A DNA stretch of 32,685 nt from Sphaerochaeta sp. UBA5849 (GCA_002432715.1 DJGJ01000045.1:1-32685), one strand, 5' to 3'; shown: positions 7,171-15,600, counted from the first letter of the stretch. The notes: generated by a model from the letters alone, not told the origin. Numbers and translations: made by a program.

Positions 7171-8220
7171 ATGCTGATCAATTGTACGCGCAAAATGTAT
7201 GGTTATGTTGGTGGTTCAGAACAGATAGCTTCGGATGAGTATGATTCTCTGTTCACCTGGTCAGGGGAGCTGTTCTATGGTGATGATGCCAACCCCTACG
7301 TTATGATTCGCAACCTTGCTACTGGATTTCCCATCCTGTTCCAGGTATCAAGAAAAACCTTTGCGATCGACAGCGAACAGATTCTATCTGAGATTCGTAA
7401 GGCTTTTCTTGCTCAAGGGTATGACAATGATGCAATCGAGGCCTATCTGAAGGAAGGCGAGGCTGTGCGATTTGCACAGAAGAGTGACCAAACGGTCAAG
7501 AAGAAGCTCGATGCCCTTATCGATTCTGCGTATAAACTCGGATTTGACAAGGTGCTATCCATGCTCCCCATCCAAGAGACAACACAGAATAGGAAGAAGA
7601 TTGTCAGCGCTGATCTGATGAAGGAGGCCCTTGGTCAACAAAGGCCGGAAATTACCTTGAAACGGAATTTGGTGATTCCAGTAAAGGTAACACTTCAGCT
7701 ACCCCCCGGCTACAAGGTTTGGCGGAGTTTTCTCCTCCCCCCGACACTTACTATGTATGAAGTACATCGTGTGTTGCAAATTGCCTTTGCTTGGGACGAT
7801 GATCATATGCATGAATTCAGAGTCGGCAAGCATATCCGCATAGGTAAGAAAATCGATGAGCAGTTCGGATGGTTTGACCGGGATGAGCTCTATGACGAAA
7901 GTGAAGTGCAGTTGCAACAAGTAGTCGGCCTTGCCCCTTCCTTCACCTATATCTATGATTTCGGCGATTATTGGGCCCATACCATCAAGGTCGGCAAACC
8001 TATGTTCATACCTGAAGAGCCCGTTGTGGTGTGTACGGGCGGGGAAGGAGCGAGTCCCTGGGAGGATTGCGGTGGTGCCTATAGGTATCAGTGGATGATG
8101 GAAATCCTCGAAGACCCGGAGGATTCGGAGTATGAATCTGTCATGGATTGGACAGGCGGCTATGAAGATCGTGAGTTCGACCAGCTGTACATCAATGCAC
8201 GTCTTTTGAAAGAATTCTGA
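7171..8220 (+). CDS. DUF6933-like + pRiA4b ORF-3-like domain protein
   Basis: The 349-residue protein starts at ATG 7171, which has a strong GGAGG at 7161-7165; an upstream TTG in frame has none. The N-terminal 70 or so residues (MLINCTRKMYGYVGG... and then a segment ending FPILFQVSRKTFAI) resemble DUF6933, often found alone. A helical, charged linker follows. The C-terminal half (about 160-345) is a pRiA4b ORF-3-like domain, recognisable by VTLQLPPGYKVWRSFLLPP, HRVLQIAFAWDDDHMHEFRV, TYIYDFGDYWAHTIKV and GEGASPWEDCGGAYRY. The domain is widespread on plasmids and chromosomes and has no firm biochemical role. The gene appears single, about 60 nt after a pseudogene. Confidence 0.8.
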   Translation: MLINCTRKMYGYVGGSEQIASDEYDSLFTWSGELFYGDDANPYVMIRNLATGFPILFQVSRKTFAIDSEQILSEIRKAFLAQGYDNDAIEAYLKEGEAVRFAQKSDQTVKKKLDALIDSAYKLGFDKVLSMLPIQETTQNRKKIVSADLMKEALGQQRPEITLKRNLVIPVKVTLQLPPGYKVWRSFLLPPTLTMYEVHRVLQIAFAWDDDHMHEFRVGKHIRIGKKIDEQFGWFDRDELYDESEVQLQQVVGLAPSFTYIYDFGDYWAHTIKVGKPMFIPEEPVVVCTGGEGASPWEDCGGAYRYQWMMEILEDPEDSEYESVMDWTGGYEDREFDQLYINARLLKEF

Positions 8221-8234
8221 TTGAGGAGCGTTGT

Positions 8235-9491
8235 ATGCGTTTGGGTGTCATTGCTGATGATTTTACCGGTTCAGTCGATATCGCCGGATTTCTGGTTGCG
8301 GGCGGTATGCGCACCATCATGTGCAGCCGCCCTGTGGTTGTCGGCGACAGCGATGCTATCGTCATGAGCCTGAAAATTCGCAGCATCCCCAAATCTGAAG
8401 CTGTCAAGCAAGTCTTGGAAGCCTTGGCTTTTCTTCAGCAAGCCGGGTGCGACCGGTTCTACTACAAATACTGTTCCACCTTCGATAGTACCTCCGAGGG
8501 AAATATCGGCCCGATCACCGATGCCTTGAGGGAGGCGCTCAACTGCAGCACCACCCTCATTTGTCCGGCTCTCCCGGTCAATGGGAGGACGGTGTTTCAT
8601 GGGTATCTCTTCGTAAAGGATGAGCTGCTCAGTGACTCCCCGATGCGCCACCATCCACTCAATCCGATGCACGATTCCAAACTGGCTCGTATTCTCTCAT
8701 CCCAAAGCCCCGCAAAGAATGGGCATATCTACTACGATGTCATTGCAAAGGGAAGTATTGCCGTGCGCAAGGCAATTGAAGAACTGAAGGCGGACGGTGT
8801 GAACAACATCATTGTCGATGTCATCGATGATGAGGATCTGCTCGTCATTGCCGAGGCAACTGAAGACTTCTCATTGGTAACCGGAGGCTCGGGGCTTGCC
8901 CAGGGAATTGCACATCGGTGGAGAGAGCGTTCCGGGAAGGCTGCAGATTTGAATGCCGCCTTTGTGGTTGAGAGACGAAAAGCTGTGGTAATCGCCGGTT
9001 CCTGCTCGGCGATGATGCAGAAACAGGTAGCGTATTACAAAAAGCTTACACCGTCGCTGAGCATCGATGAACAGGCCTGCCTGGATGACCCTGAGTATGC
9101 AAAGATTGTAGCGGCTTGGGTTCTGGAGCATCAGGACCAGGTGCTCGCTCCCATGGTCTATGCAACACGGTCGCCCTCTGAACTTGAAGAGAACCGAAAG
9201 AAATTCGGTGATGCAGATGTATCGTCTGCGATTGAACTGATGTTCAGTCGGTTGACGGGGTTGCTTGCAGACAAAAAAGTGCAGAACTTCATCGTAGGAG
9301 GGGGCGAGACCAGCGGGGTGGTGGCTACAACGCTGGGTGTCGATGCCTATCTGATCGGAAGGCAGATCGACCCGGGAGTCTCCTGGGTGCGGTCGTTGGA
9401 CGGTGCTTATCAGCTGGTGCTGAAAAGCGGAAACTTTGGGTCGGTTGAATTCCTTGAAAAAGCTCAGGAGATGTACGATGGGAATCATTGA
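8235..9491 (+). CDS. otnK: Four-carbon acid-sugar kinase family protein (OtnK/DUF1537 type)
   Basis: The 418-residue ATP-dependent kinase is expected to phosphorylate a 3-oxo-tetronate (or related acid sugar) at C4, giving the substrate of the aldolase-like decarboxylase encoded next. The N-terminal domain opens with LGVIADDFTGSVDIAGFL, the acid-substrate motif of the family. The C-terminal nucleotide-binding domain has VVIAGSCSAMM near 255 and NFIVGGGETSGVVATTLG near 355. Length fits the family. GAGGAG precedes the ATG by about 7 nt and the gene starts 14 nt after its neighbour's stop. Its last 14 nt overlap otnC. The dehydrogenase and isomerase that complete the known tetronate pathways are not in this window, so the actual acid sugar is uncertain. 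Confidence 0.85.
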   Translation: MRLGVIADDFTGSVDIAGFLVAGGMRTIMCSRPVVVGDSDAIVMSLKIRSIPKSEAVKQVLEALAFLQQAGCDRFYYKYCSTFDSTSEGNIGPITDALREALNCSTTLICPALPVNGRTVFHGYLFVKDELLSDSPMRHHPLNPMHDSKLARILSSQSPAKNGHIYYDVIAKGSIAVRKAIEELKADGVNNIIVDVIDDEDLLVIAEATEDFSLVTGGSGLAQGIAHRWRERSGKAADLNAAFVVERRKAVVIAGSCSAMMQKQVAYYKKLTPSLSIDEQACLDDPEYAKIVAAWVLEHQDQVLAPMVYATRSPSELEENRKKFGDADVSSAIELMFSRLTGLLADKKVQNFIVGGGETSGVVATTLGVDAYLIGRQIDPGVSWVRSLDGAYQLVLKSGNFGSVEFLEKAQEMYDGNH

Positions 9492-10101
9492 GATGAAACA
9501 GCAGTTGGTCGAGGCGGCCCGGAGCCTGCACCAGAGAGGCTTTGTCGTAGGAAGTGCAGGCAACTTGTCGGTTCTGCTCGACGATGGCACCTTCCTGGCA
9601 ACTCCTACCGGTTCATCCTTCGGGGAGTTGACCGAACTCTCTGTCTCTCATTTCTCCAAGGAAGGAACCCTTCTTGGAGGGAAGGCTCCCACCAAGGAAG
9701 TCCCGTTCCACCTTGCCTGTTATGAGAGCCATCCAGAGGCCAGGGCGGTGGTGCATCTGCACTCAACCTATGCCACATTGCTTGCAAGTTGTGATCATCT
9801 GGTTGATGGCCAGCCCTTTGTGCCCTTCACCCCCTACTTTGTGATGAAGGTCAGCAAGGTGGGCATCCTGCCTTACCGCAAGCCGGGTTCTCCCCTCATT
9901 GCAGCCGATATTCTTGCCAAACCACACTATTGGACCTATCTGATGCAGAACCACGGGCTTATCGTCTGTAGCTCTTCCTTGCGGGAAGCTGTCTTCAGTG
10001 CAGAGGAGTTTGAGGAGAGTGCCAAGCTTTGGTATTTGGGAAGGAGTCTTCCCATCCGGCATTTGACCGAGGAGCAGATGCGCGAGCTGAGGGGGTGGTA
10101 G
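9478..10101 (+). CDS. otnC: Class II aldolase/adducin family, probable 3-oxo-tetronate 4-phosphate decarboxylase
   Basis: The product is 207 residues from ATG 9478, preceded by CAGGAG at 9465-9470. It is a zinc-dependent class II aldolase-fold enzyme. The phosphate-binding motif GNLS is at 28-31, the catalytic acid E74 lies within KEVPFH, the metal ligands are H93 and H95 (HLH), and the third is H159 (QNHG). Pairing with an OtnK-type kinase in an overlapping operon points to decarboxylation of 3-oxo-tetronate 4-phosphate to dihydroxyacetone phosphate and CO2, as characterised for OtnC. An L-fuculose- or ribulose-phosphate aldolase role is the alternative, but the kinase partner argues against it. 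Confidence 0.82.
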   Translation: MGIIEMKQQLVEAARSLHQRGFVVGSAGNLSVLLDDGTFLATPTGSSFGELTELSVSHFSKEGTLLGGKAPTKEVPFHLACYESHPEARAVVHLHSTYATLLASCDHLVDGQPFVPFTPYFVMKVSKVGILPYRKPGSPLIAADILAKPHYWTYLMQNHGLIVCSSSLREAVFSAEEFEESAKLWYLGRSLPIRHLTEEQMRELRGW

Positions 10102-10106
10102 GCGCC

Positions 10107-10343
10107 TCACTGTGGTCGGGGGGCCTTCACGTTCCTGCAGGGCTCCTGAGCTCTTGCCTTCATACTTGTATGCCGATGTCGTGCACAATTGCTGCAGCTT
10201 CCAAGGCAAAATTGGGTTTGCTCATCCAAACCTTCCTGTAAACCAATGGCTCTGGCATAGCCATGGATTTTCACCAAATGTGCAATTCTTCGACTGTCGG
10301 GACTGTCGTAGGTGATGGTCTTGTCAAGCAACGCGGCCATCAT
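10107..10343 (-). pseudogene. Broken HD-domain hydrolase gene, N-terminal fragment
   Basis: From an ATG at 10343 (GGAG just upstream, inside the PHP gene's 3' end) the minus strand reads MMAALLDKTITYDSPDSRRI...HLVKIHGYARAIGLQEGLDEQTQF, the usual start of small HD-superfamily phosphohydrolases. After this the expected EAAAIVHDIGI (holding the HD metal ligands) is in a different frame. A third frame then gives YEGKSSGALQEREGPP. The fragment ends against the 3' end of otnC, so the rest of the domain is missing. It was probably the last gene of the sugar operon, coupled to the PHP gene, and has been inactivated by frameshifts and truncation. Confidence 0.65.
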
Positions 10344-10354
10344 AAGGTCTCCGG

Positions 10355-11149
10355 TCATAGCTGGCTCCATGTGTTGTATGCATGCACCAGCTTTTTTGAG
10401 CCGGATGCATCGTAGAGATAGACAGGTATAGCTGAATCCGAGCTCTTGGGAGGCTGTACATGGGTCTCATCCGAGAGGATTCTATATCCTTTTCTTTCCT
10501 TCAGCGCTTTCACAAAGTCTGAAATCGTATCCAGAGGGTAGTCAAACGCCATTCCTGCCGGGGCAAGGCCCACTTTTGTCGCATCGTGGATATCGTTGCC
10601 GCTTGTCATCGCCAGTTCATACTTTTTTGCATACGCACAAGCCTTCCGATCGAACTCTGCATCGTTCTCTGCATTCACCGCCTCAACGCCGTGTACGGCG
10701 AATGGACGCAGGTGGATTGCAGAGAGATAGAATCGTTCGCGGAATGGATGGGCTTGGATCATGCATCCACCGCTGCTGTCCACAGCTTCGAAGAGCTCTT
10801 GGTGGTTCCATTCCATAACCGCGGGGTGTTCAAGCAGCCAAGCCTTGTCCAAGCCATAGATCAGGTACTCATCATTGCCGAAGGAGTGCTCCCAGCCGAA
10901 AAAGACAGAGAGGCCTGCCTGGTCTCCTGCCTGCTTTGTGTTCTCGTAGCCCTTGCAAAACTGCTGGACACGCTGCTCCCAAGGCAGGGAACGGGAGATG
11001 GAGGAGTTGCCATTGAAAAAATGGTCGGTGACGATGATGCCGCTAAAACCGGCACGCAAATAGGGCTCGATATACTCAGTGCCCCAGCTTACCGAGCAGG
11101 CACTGGCTTCCTTGGTATGGAGGTGAGTCTCATAACTGTAGTGTTTCAT
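10355..11149 (-). CDS. PHP-domain phosphoesterase
   Basis: The 264-residue protein of the polymerase-and-histidinol-phosphatase fold is a metal-dependent phosphoesterase acting in the cytoplasm. Metal-ligand motifs are present in order: H9-L-H11, D42-H43, E87 (GWEH), H134 (QAHPFRE) and D186-x-H188 (GNDIH), so the trinuclear site looks complete. The ATG overlaps the stop of the epimerase-like gene by ATGA, which implies translational coupling within the sugar operon. It may dephosphorylate a sugar phosphate made from the imported sugar, or a related cyclic phosphate; the sequence does not say which. A broken HD hydrolase follows. Confidence 0.82.
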   Translation of the reverse strand: MKHYSYETHLHTKEASACSVSWGTEYIEPYLRAGFSGIIVTDHFFNGNSSISRSLPWEQRVQQFCKGYENTKQAGDQAGLSVFFGWEHSFGNDEYLIYGLDKAWLLEHPAVMEWNHQELFEAVDSSGGCMIQAHPFRERFYLSAIHLRPFAVHGVEAVNAENDAEFDRKACAYAKKYELAMTSGNDIHDATKVGLAPAGMAFDYPLDTISDFVKALKERKGYRILSDETHVQPPKSSDSAIPVYLYDASGSKKLVHAYNTWSQL

Positions 11150-12336
11150 GTACGACTAGTATACCTTTTTATGAGTTCCATGCACATCCTCCCATTGTTG
11201 TAAGGACCTTTCCATGACCAAACCAGCGCATGTGGTTCGGTGACAATTCCCTGTTCATCCACCTGATAGAGCCATTCGCTCTGTGCTCGCCTGTCAACCA
11301 GATGTGTCTGGATGAACGACCAGACTGCATGGGCCGCTTCAAGGTATTCCAGCTTCTTTGGATTTCTCTCATAGGCTGAAACAAAGCCAAGGACTGCCTC
11401 GGCCTGGACCCAGTGTACGCGCCGACTCCTTAGCTTCTCATTATGGGTTTCATCCACGACGGAGCCATGTTTGTAGGCGTGTTCATATACCTGCTGTGCA
11501 AGTGTATCGCACAGGACGCCTAAGCTTTCTGCCAGTTCATCATGGCCCAAGTCTGCTATGCAGTTGGCAAGCATCCAACTCGCCTCAATCTCATGGCCGA
11601 ACGAGCGATAATCGCTTGCCTTCTGTAACGAGCTGTCAAAGTAGATGGTCAGGGCATTATGCTCTTTGTCATAGATATGTGTGACAAACAATGAACAGAG
11701 CATATGGATTTTCTGCAACAGCTTCTCGGAGGGACACGCCTGATAGAGCGTATGATAAGCCTCCAAAAGATGCAGCATCGTATTCATCGTTTTCTCTCCT
11801 CCATAGTTGCCTTTGGAGAAGCGCTTGTCATCGTTGGGATTTGACATGAAATCTTGTGAGAGCACCTCCTTGTATCCGATTGTATCAGCAAAATGCAACT
11901 CGACCAGCTCTTGCAGCTCCTTTGCCTTTTGCAACGCTTCCTCCTTTCCCGTTAGCCGGTAATAGGAGGTGAGAGCAAGAATTCCATACGCGAAGCTGAA
12001 ACTGCTCTTCACCGGGTCTTCCACATCGCCATTGTAGGTCAGGGACCAGTAGAGGCCCCCGTACACCGGGTCGAAACAGTGGTGCAGCAGAAACTGGTAG
12101 GCGTGGTCTGCCGAGCGGCGGCAATCATCACGGTTGAGCAACGAGGCCGCTTCACTGAAGAAGTACAGTATCCTGCTCGTCTGCACGCTACCTTTGGAAG
12201 CTTTCTTATACCACGTGAGGTCGAAGCCGACCTTTCCGTAGTACCCACCATTCTCCTCATCCCTCAGACGAACCCAAAATGGGATAATCGTCTGCTCAAG
12301 ATGCTCTTGGGCTTGGAGTGCTAGTAGTTTCATCAT
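11146..12336 (-). CDS. Cellobiose 2-epimerase-like protein (AGE superfamily) with an active-site substitution
   Basis: The 396-residue protein has an (alpha/alpha)6-barrel of the N-acylglucosamine/cellobiose 2-epimerase type, whose members interconvert glucose and mannose at the reducing end of disaccharides. Characteristic motifs are NTMLHLLEAYHTLY (H189), SFGHEIEASWML (H248, the general acid/base position) and RVHWVQAEAVLGF (306-318). Near the C-terminus known enzymes read CPYHNGR, with a catalytic His; here the sequence is GPYNNGR, with Asn at 380. Activity may therefore be altered or lost, or a different sugar may be used. The gene is joined by ATGA overlaps to the permease upstream and the PHP gene downstream, placing it in the sugar-uptake operon. 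Confidence 0.82.
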   Translation of the reverse strand: MMKLLALQAQEHLEQTIIPFWVRLRDEENGGYYGKVGFDLTWYKKASKGSVQTSRILYFFSEAASLLNRDDCRRSADHAYQFLLHHCFDPVYGGLYWSLTYNGDVEDPVKSSFSFAYGILALTSYYRLTGKEEALQKAKELQELVELHFADTIGYKEVLSQDFMSNPNDDKRFSKGNYGGEKTMNTMLHLLEAYHTLYQACPSEKLLQKIHMLCSLFVTHIYDKEHNALTIYFDSSLQKASDYRSFGHEIEASWMLANCIADLGHDELAESLGVLCDTLAQQVYEHAYKHGSVVDETHNEKLRSRRVHWVQAEAVLGFVSAYERNPKKLEYLEAAHAVWSFIQTHLVDRRAQSEWLYQVDEQGIVTEPHALVWSWKGPYNNGRMCMELIKRYTSRT

Positions 12337-13172
12337 TCTTTAACCGCTCCTCGAGCAATGCCGTTGTAGATATACCGTTGCAAGAACAGAAATGCAATCA
12401 AGATTGGGATGATGGTGATCATGACCCCGGCACAGATATAATTATACTGATTTCCATACTCTCCGGTAAATGTATATAAAGAGGTCGAAATCGTTACATA
12501 TCGAGTCTTCGATTGCAAGTACAGATTGGCAAGATAGTACTCTTTATAGACAGATACACCCTTGAGAATCAGGACGGTGACCGTAGCCGGCTTAACCAAG
12601 GGAAAGAGAATTCGGAAAAAGATCGTAAAATACGAAGCTCCGTCGATGTATGCTGCCTCATCGAGGGAGCGGGGTATGCTATCAAAGAACTGCAGGAATA
12701 TGTAAATGGCAATGATGTCGGTTCCTGTATAGAGGATGACTATGCCTGGGATTGAGTTGACCAAACCCAAGGTGGTCATAATCTGATACGTGCTTACCTG
12801 CATTGTGACTCCAGGGATGAGATTGGCTACAAGAAATGCTCCTTTGACAAGGTCTCTTCCCTTGAAGGAGAAACGATTGATGATGTAGGCAACCATGGTG
12901 CCGGTAATCACCGAGCCGATGAGGGTGAAGAATAGAATGAGGGCCGTATTCCAGAAGGCCAACGGCATTTTTGCCTTGGTCCAGGCAGTGGCATAATTTT
13001 GCAGGTACAGCCAGCTCTTGGGAAGGTCGAGAGCCCCTGATATGCCGAACTCCTTCACATCCTTGAAGGATGCCAACAGCACGGTTACCAAAGGAAGCAA
13101 GGAGACGAAAGCACCAAGGACCAGTGTTGCATAGGTTGCCAGGCGCAACGGATTCAATGCTTTGTTTTTCAT
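12333..13172 (-). CDS. ABC sugar transporter permease, MalG type
   Basis: The 279-residue inner-membrane protein has six predicted helices and the cytoplasmic EAA loop (EAAYIDGASYFTIFFRILFP, starting near residue 190) that contacts the ATPase subunit. It belongs to the CUT1 carbohydrate uptake family. It follows the other permease with a 4-nt ATGA overlap and overlaps the epimerase-like gene in the same way. No ATPase gene is in the operon, so a shared MsmX/UgpC-type ATPase encoded elsewhere is likely, as is common for CUT1 systems. Confidence 0.93.
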   Translation of the reverse strand: MKNKALNPLRLATYATLVLGAFVSLLPLVTVLLASFKDVKEFGISGALDLPKSWLYLQNYATAWTKAKMPLAFWNTALILFFTLIGSVITGTMVAYIINRFSFKGRDLVKGAFLVANLIPGVTMQVSTYQIMTTLGLVNSIPGIVILYTGTDIIAIYIFLQFFDSIPRSLDEAAYIDGASYFTIFFRILFPLVKPATVTVLILKGVSVYKEYYLANLYLQSKTRYVTISTSLYTFTGEYGNQYNYICAGVMITIIPILIAFLFLQRYIYNGIARGAVKE

Positions 13173-14095
13173 GCTCTCTCCCCTGCTTTCTCACCAAACA
13201 AGAGGTTGTACAGCACTTTCTGCAGAATGGTTCCGACAAGAATGATGAACAAGAGGACAATAGCCATGGCCGAAGCAAGGCCCACCTTGCCGGCTTCATG
13301 AGCCAGTTGATGCATGAGCACCACAAAGGTCGCCGTCCCATTCATTCCATTGGTGATGACATAAGGACCTTCAAACGCACTGAATGAACCCTTTACCATC
13401 AGCATTATGTTCAGGGTGACTATGGGTTTGAGCATGGGAAAAATAATGTAGCGGAACTGTTGGATTTTCGTTGCCCCGTCAATCTCGGCTGCTTCATAGA
13501 ACTCGGGGCTGATGGATTGGATTGCACCGATAAACAGTACCATGCTCTGCCCCATATAACGCCAAATCGAGGTTGCAGCAATGCTGTAGTTGTTGATCGC
13601 CCGCTCTTTCAGCCAGTATGGTAGTTCGGCTTTATCAAATCCGATCAGGCTCAACACGGAGTCGAGCACCAAGCCACGAGTATAGAAGTATCGGAAAATG
13701 AAGCCCATCGCGATACCACAGACAAGATAGGGAAAAAACAGGGCAGCCTTGAAGAAATTTCCCATCCGCACTTTGAAGCTGAGGATGGTGGCAAAATAGA
13801 GGGCCAAGGTCAGTTGGATGACACCGGCTCCCATGTAATAGAAGCTGTTGACCAAAGCTGCCTTGGTATCGGTACGGGAAAAAACATCCTGGTAATTCTT
13901 CAGGCCGATGAAAGTCCTAGGTCCCAGGTATTTCATCTTGAAGAAACTGAATTCCACCATCTTAACAAACGGAAGATAGGTGAAGGTAACCAGCAGCGCT
14001 ATGGGAACCAGGGTAAAAGTTATGATGACTAACCATTTTTGCACTTCACGCTGTTCAAAAAAGGATTGGAGTGCAGGTTTCTGCTGTCGTTCCAT
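13169..14095 (-). CDS. ABC sugar transporter permease, MalF type
   Basis: The 308-residue inner-membrane permease, partner of the MalG-type subunit, has about six helices after a charged N-terminus. The EAA loop EAAEIDGATKIQQFRYIIFP starts near residue 205. It is encoded about 100 nt downstream of the binding-protein gene, with a stem-loop in between, and its stop codon overlaps the next permease's start. It is CUT1 family; the substrate is probably an oligosaccharide or disaccharide, given the epimerase-like enzyme in the same operon (inference). Confidence 0.93.
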   Translation of the reverse strand: MERQQKPALQSFFEQREVQKWLVIITFTLVPIALLVTFTYLPFVKMVEFSFFKMKYLGPRTFIGLKNYQDVFSRTDTKAALVNSFYYMGAGVIQLTLALYFATILSFKVRMGNFFKAALFFPYLVCGIAMGFIFRYFYTRGLVLDSVLSLIGFDKAELPYWLKERAINNYSIAATSIWRYMGQSMVLFIGAIQSISPEFYEAAEIDGATKIQQFRYIIFPMLKPIVTLNIMLMVKGSFSAFEGPYVITNGMNGTATFVVLMHQLAHEAGKVGLASAMAIVLLFIILVGTILQKVLYNLLFGEKAGERA

Positions 14096-14126
14096 GAGAG
14101 TCCGCCTTTAGAGGAAGGTGTAGAGC

Positions 14127-14152
14127 GCTCCCCTGCAACAGTGCAGGAGAGC
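14127..14152 (-). other. Intercistronic stem-loop between binding protein and permease genes
   Basis: GCTC and CCTGCA pair with TGCAGG and GAGC around a 4-nt loop, giving ten base pairs with one C/A mismatch. On the operon strand no T run follows, so it is not a standard terminator. A stem-loop at this place usually protects the upstream binding-protein mRNA from 3' decay and keeps permease levels lower, as in malE-malF. That role is inferred from position. Confidence 0.6.
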
Positions 14153-14191
14153 AAGACTTACTATCTTAGAATGCAGGAGGTAAACTGCATG

Positions 14192-15559
14192 CTAATACCG
14201 ATTTTTTGCTGCATAGTCCTTGCCAATGATGGAGACTTGGGCTGCTGTCCAACGCTTGTTCCAATCGTTCATGATGCTGTCAAAGCTCTCCTTGGTCTGG
14301 CCCATAGCGGCCTCGACGATGCGGGCTTTCTCGGGATATTTACCCAAGTACAGCTCAGATTCTGCATTCAACTCGTCAAACAAGCCGATATCCTGGGGAT
14401 GGGGGGGATTATCGAGCACCAAGGTGACCCCGGCGTCTTGCAGGGCTTTGAGTGTCTGGGGGTATGCTTCGCCCTTCACGATTGGAATGCCACCGTAGGT
14501 GTAGGAGTAACCGGACTTCTCGGTGAGGAATAAAATGTAGTCGCGTGCGACCTGGTAACGGTCAGCTGAAATATTCTTGTTGATTGCATATGCGTAGTCT
14601 GCTGCAATGGTTGCGTACTGTTTACCATTGTTGTTCCATGGGAAGGCGGCAAAGACTATGTCAGAGGGATTGTCTGCTGCTTTCTGTGTGTCGACGGTGG
14701 CCCATGATCCGATGACTGTAGCCGCAACTTTGCCTTGGGCCAGCAAGTTCTTGCAGGTGTCCCAGTTGGAGGTTGCAGGGTCGTCTTCCACCAAGTCCTG
14801 CGCAACTACGTCGTAGAGCATCTTCATTACGATATAATAGGGTTTGCCGGCAGAGAACGGATTCTCCATATACACCAGCTTGTTCTTGTAGTTTTCATCG
14901 CCGGTAAGACTTCCACGGGCATTCCATTCCCAGTCGGCAAGCCTTGAACCGGCACCGTAGTTGCAGTAGAGCGGAATAGCGTTGGTATTGGCTTTTACTT
15001 TCCTCAAAGCCTCAAAGAAAGCTTCAGGTGACTTGGGGATTTCTTGGACACCTGCCTGCTGCAGGACCTTCGTATTGTAGAGCACCCCATAGGCCGTACC
15101 TGTCGAGGAGATGCCGTAGACATCGCCATCAAGGGAAAAGGCTGAAGCAAATTCATATTTCTTGTCAAAGTCTTCGACTTTCCCCAGCGGGGCGAATAGC
15201 TCGGGAAGCTGGGTTTCACTGATAAACATATGGGGAATCATGCACATGTCGCCCCAGTTGTTGCTGGTCCAGCGGATTTCGATATTCTTTTTGTAATCTC
15301 CGATCGGTTCATAGATGACTTGTACGTTTGGGTAGATTTTGTTGAATTCAACCTGATACCTGGCAAATTCCTCTTCCAAACCTTGTTTGTGGGTGAGAAA
15401 CGTGAGCTGCATTGATACATTCTTGTCTACCGGTTGCTGGACGGTTGGGTCTTGAGATTGTGGTTGCGCAGCAGGAGATTCGGATTTTCCTGAGGCAAAC
15501 AAAACTGATGAGGTGATTGCACAAAGACAGAGCAATGCCACGAGAACCTTCTTTTTCAT
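14192..15559 (-). CDS. ABC sugar transporter substrate-binding protein (CUT1)
   Basis: The 455-residue extracytoplasmic sugar-binding protein (SBP family 1) has an N-terminal signal peptide (MKKKVLVALL..., hydrophobic to about residue 21). It ends LFASGKSE without a Cys, so it is probably cleaved by signal peptidase I and is not a lipoprotein. A Pro/Gln/Ala-rich spacer follows, then the binding lobes, with LTFLTHKQGLEEEFARY at the first strand. AGGAG precedes the ATG by 6 nt. It is the first gene of the operon, directly behind a promoter and a candidate LacI-type operator, which fits the high expression that binding proteins need. Confidence 0.92.
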   Translation of the reverse strand: MKKKVLVALLCLCAITSSVLFASGKSESPAAQPQSQDPTVQQPVDKNVSMQLTFLTHKQGLEEEFARYQVEFNKIYPNVQVIYEPIGDYKKNIEIRWTSNNWGDMCMIPHMFISETQLPELFAPLGKVEDFDKKYEFASAFSLDGDVYGISSTGTAYGVLYNTKVLQQAGVQEIPKSPEAFFEALRKVKANTNAIPLYCNYGAGSRLADWEWNARGSLTGDENYKNKLVYMENPFSAGKPYYIVMKMLYDVVAQDLVEDDPATSNWDTCKNLLAQGKVAATVIGSWATVDTQKAADNPSDIVFAAFPWNNNGKQYATIAADYAYAINKNISADRYQVARDYILFLTEKSGYSYTYGGIPIVKGEAYPQTLKALQDAGVTLVLDNPPHPQDIGLFDELNAESELYLGKYPEKARIVEAAMGQTKESFDSIMNDWNKRWTAAQVSIIGKDYAAKNRY

Positions 15560-15574
15560 ACATAACTCCTTTTA

Positions 15575-15594
15575 TTAAGTTTACGATAACTTAA
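15575..15594. promoter_or_regulatory. Candidate LacI-family operator
   Basis: TTAAGTTTACGATAACTTAA is an inverted repeat with 7-bp arms (TTAAGTT/AACTTAA) around TACGAT. The central CG is typical of LacI/GalR-family sites. It begins six bases downstream of the -10 box of the binding-protein promoter, so it covers the predicted start of transcription, where a bound repressor would block initiation. The likely regulator is the LacI-family protein encoded immediately upstream. Confidence 0.7.
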
Positions 15595-15600
15595 TATTAG

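Noticed and set aside
8871..9590. 239-codon antisense frame across otnK and otnC
   Set aside because: It is a shadow of two well-supported enzymes, rich in Cys, Pro and Arg as such shadows usually are.
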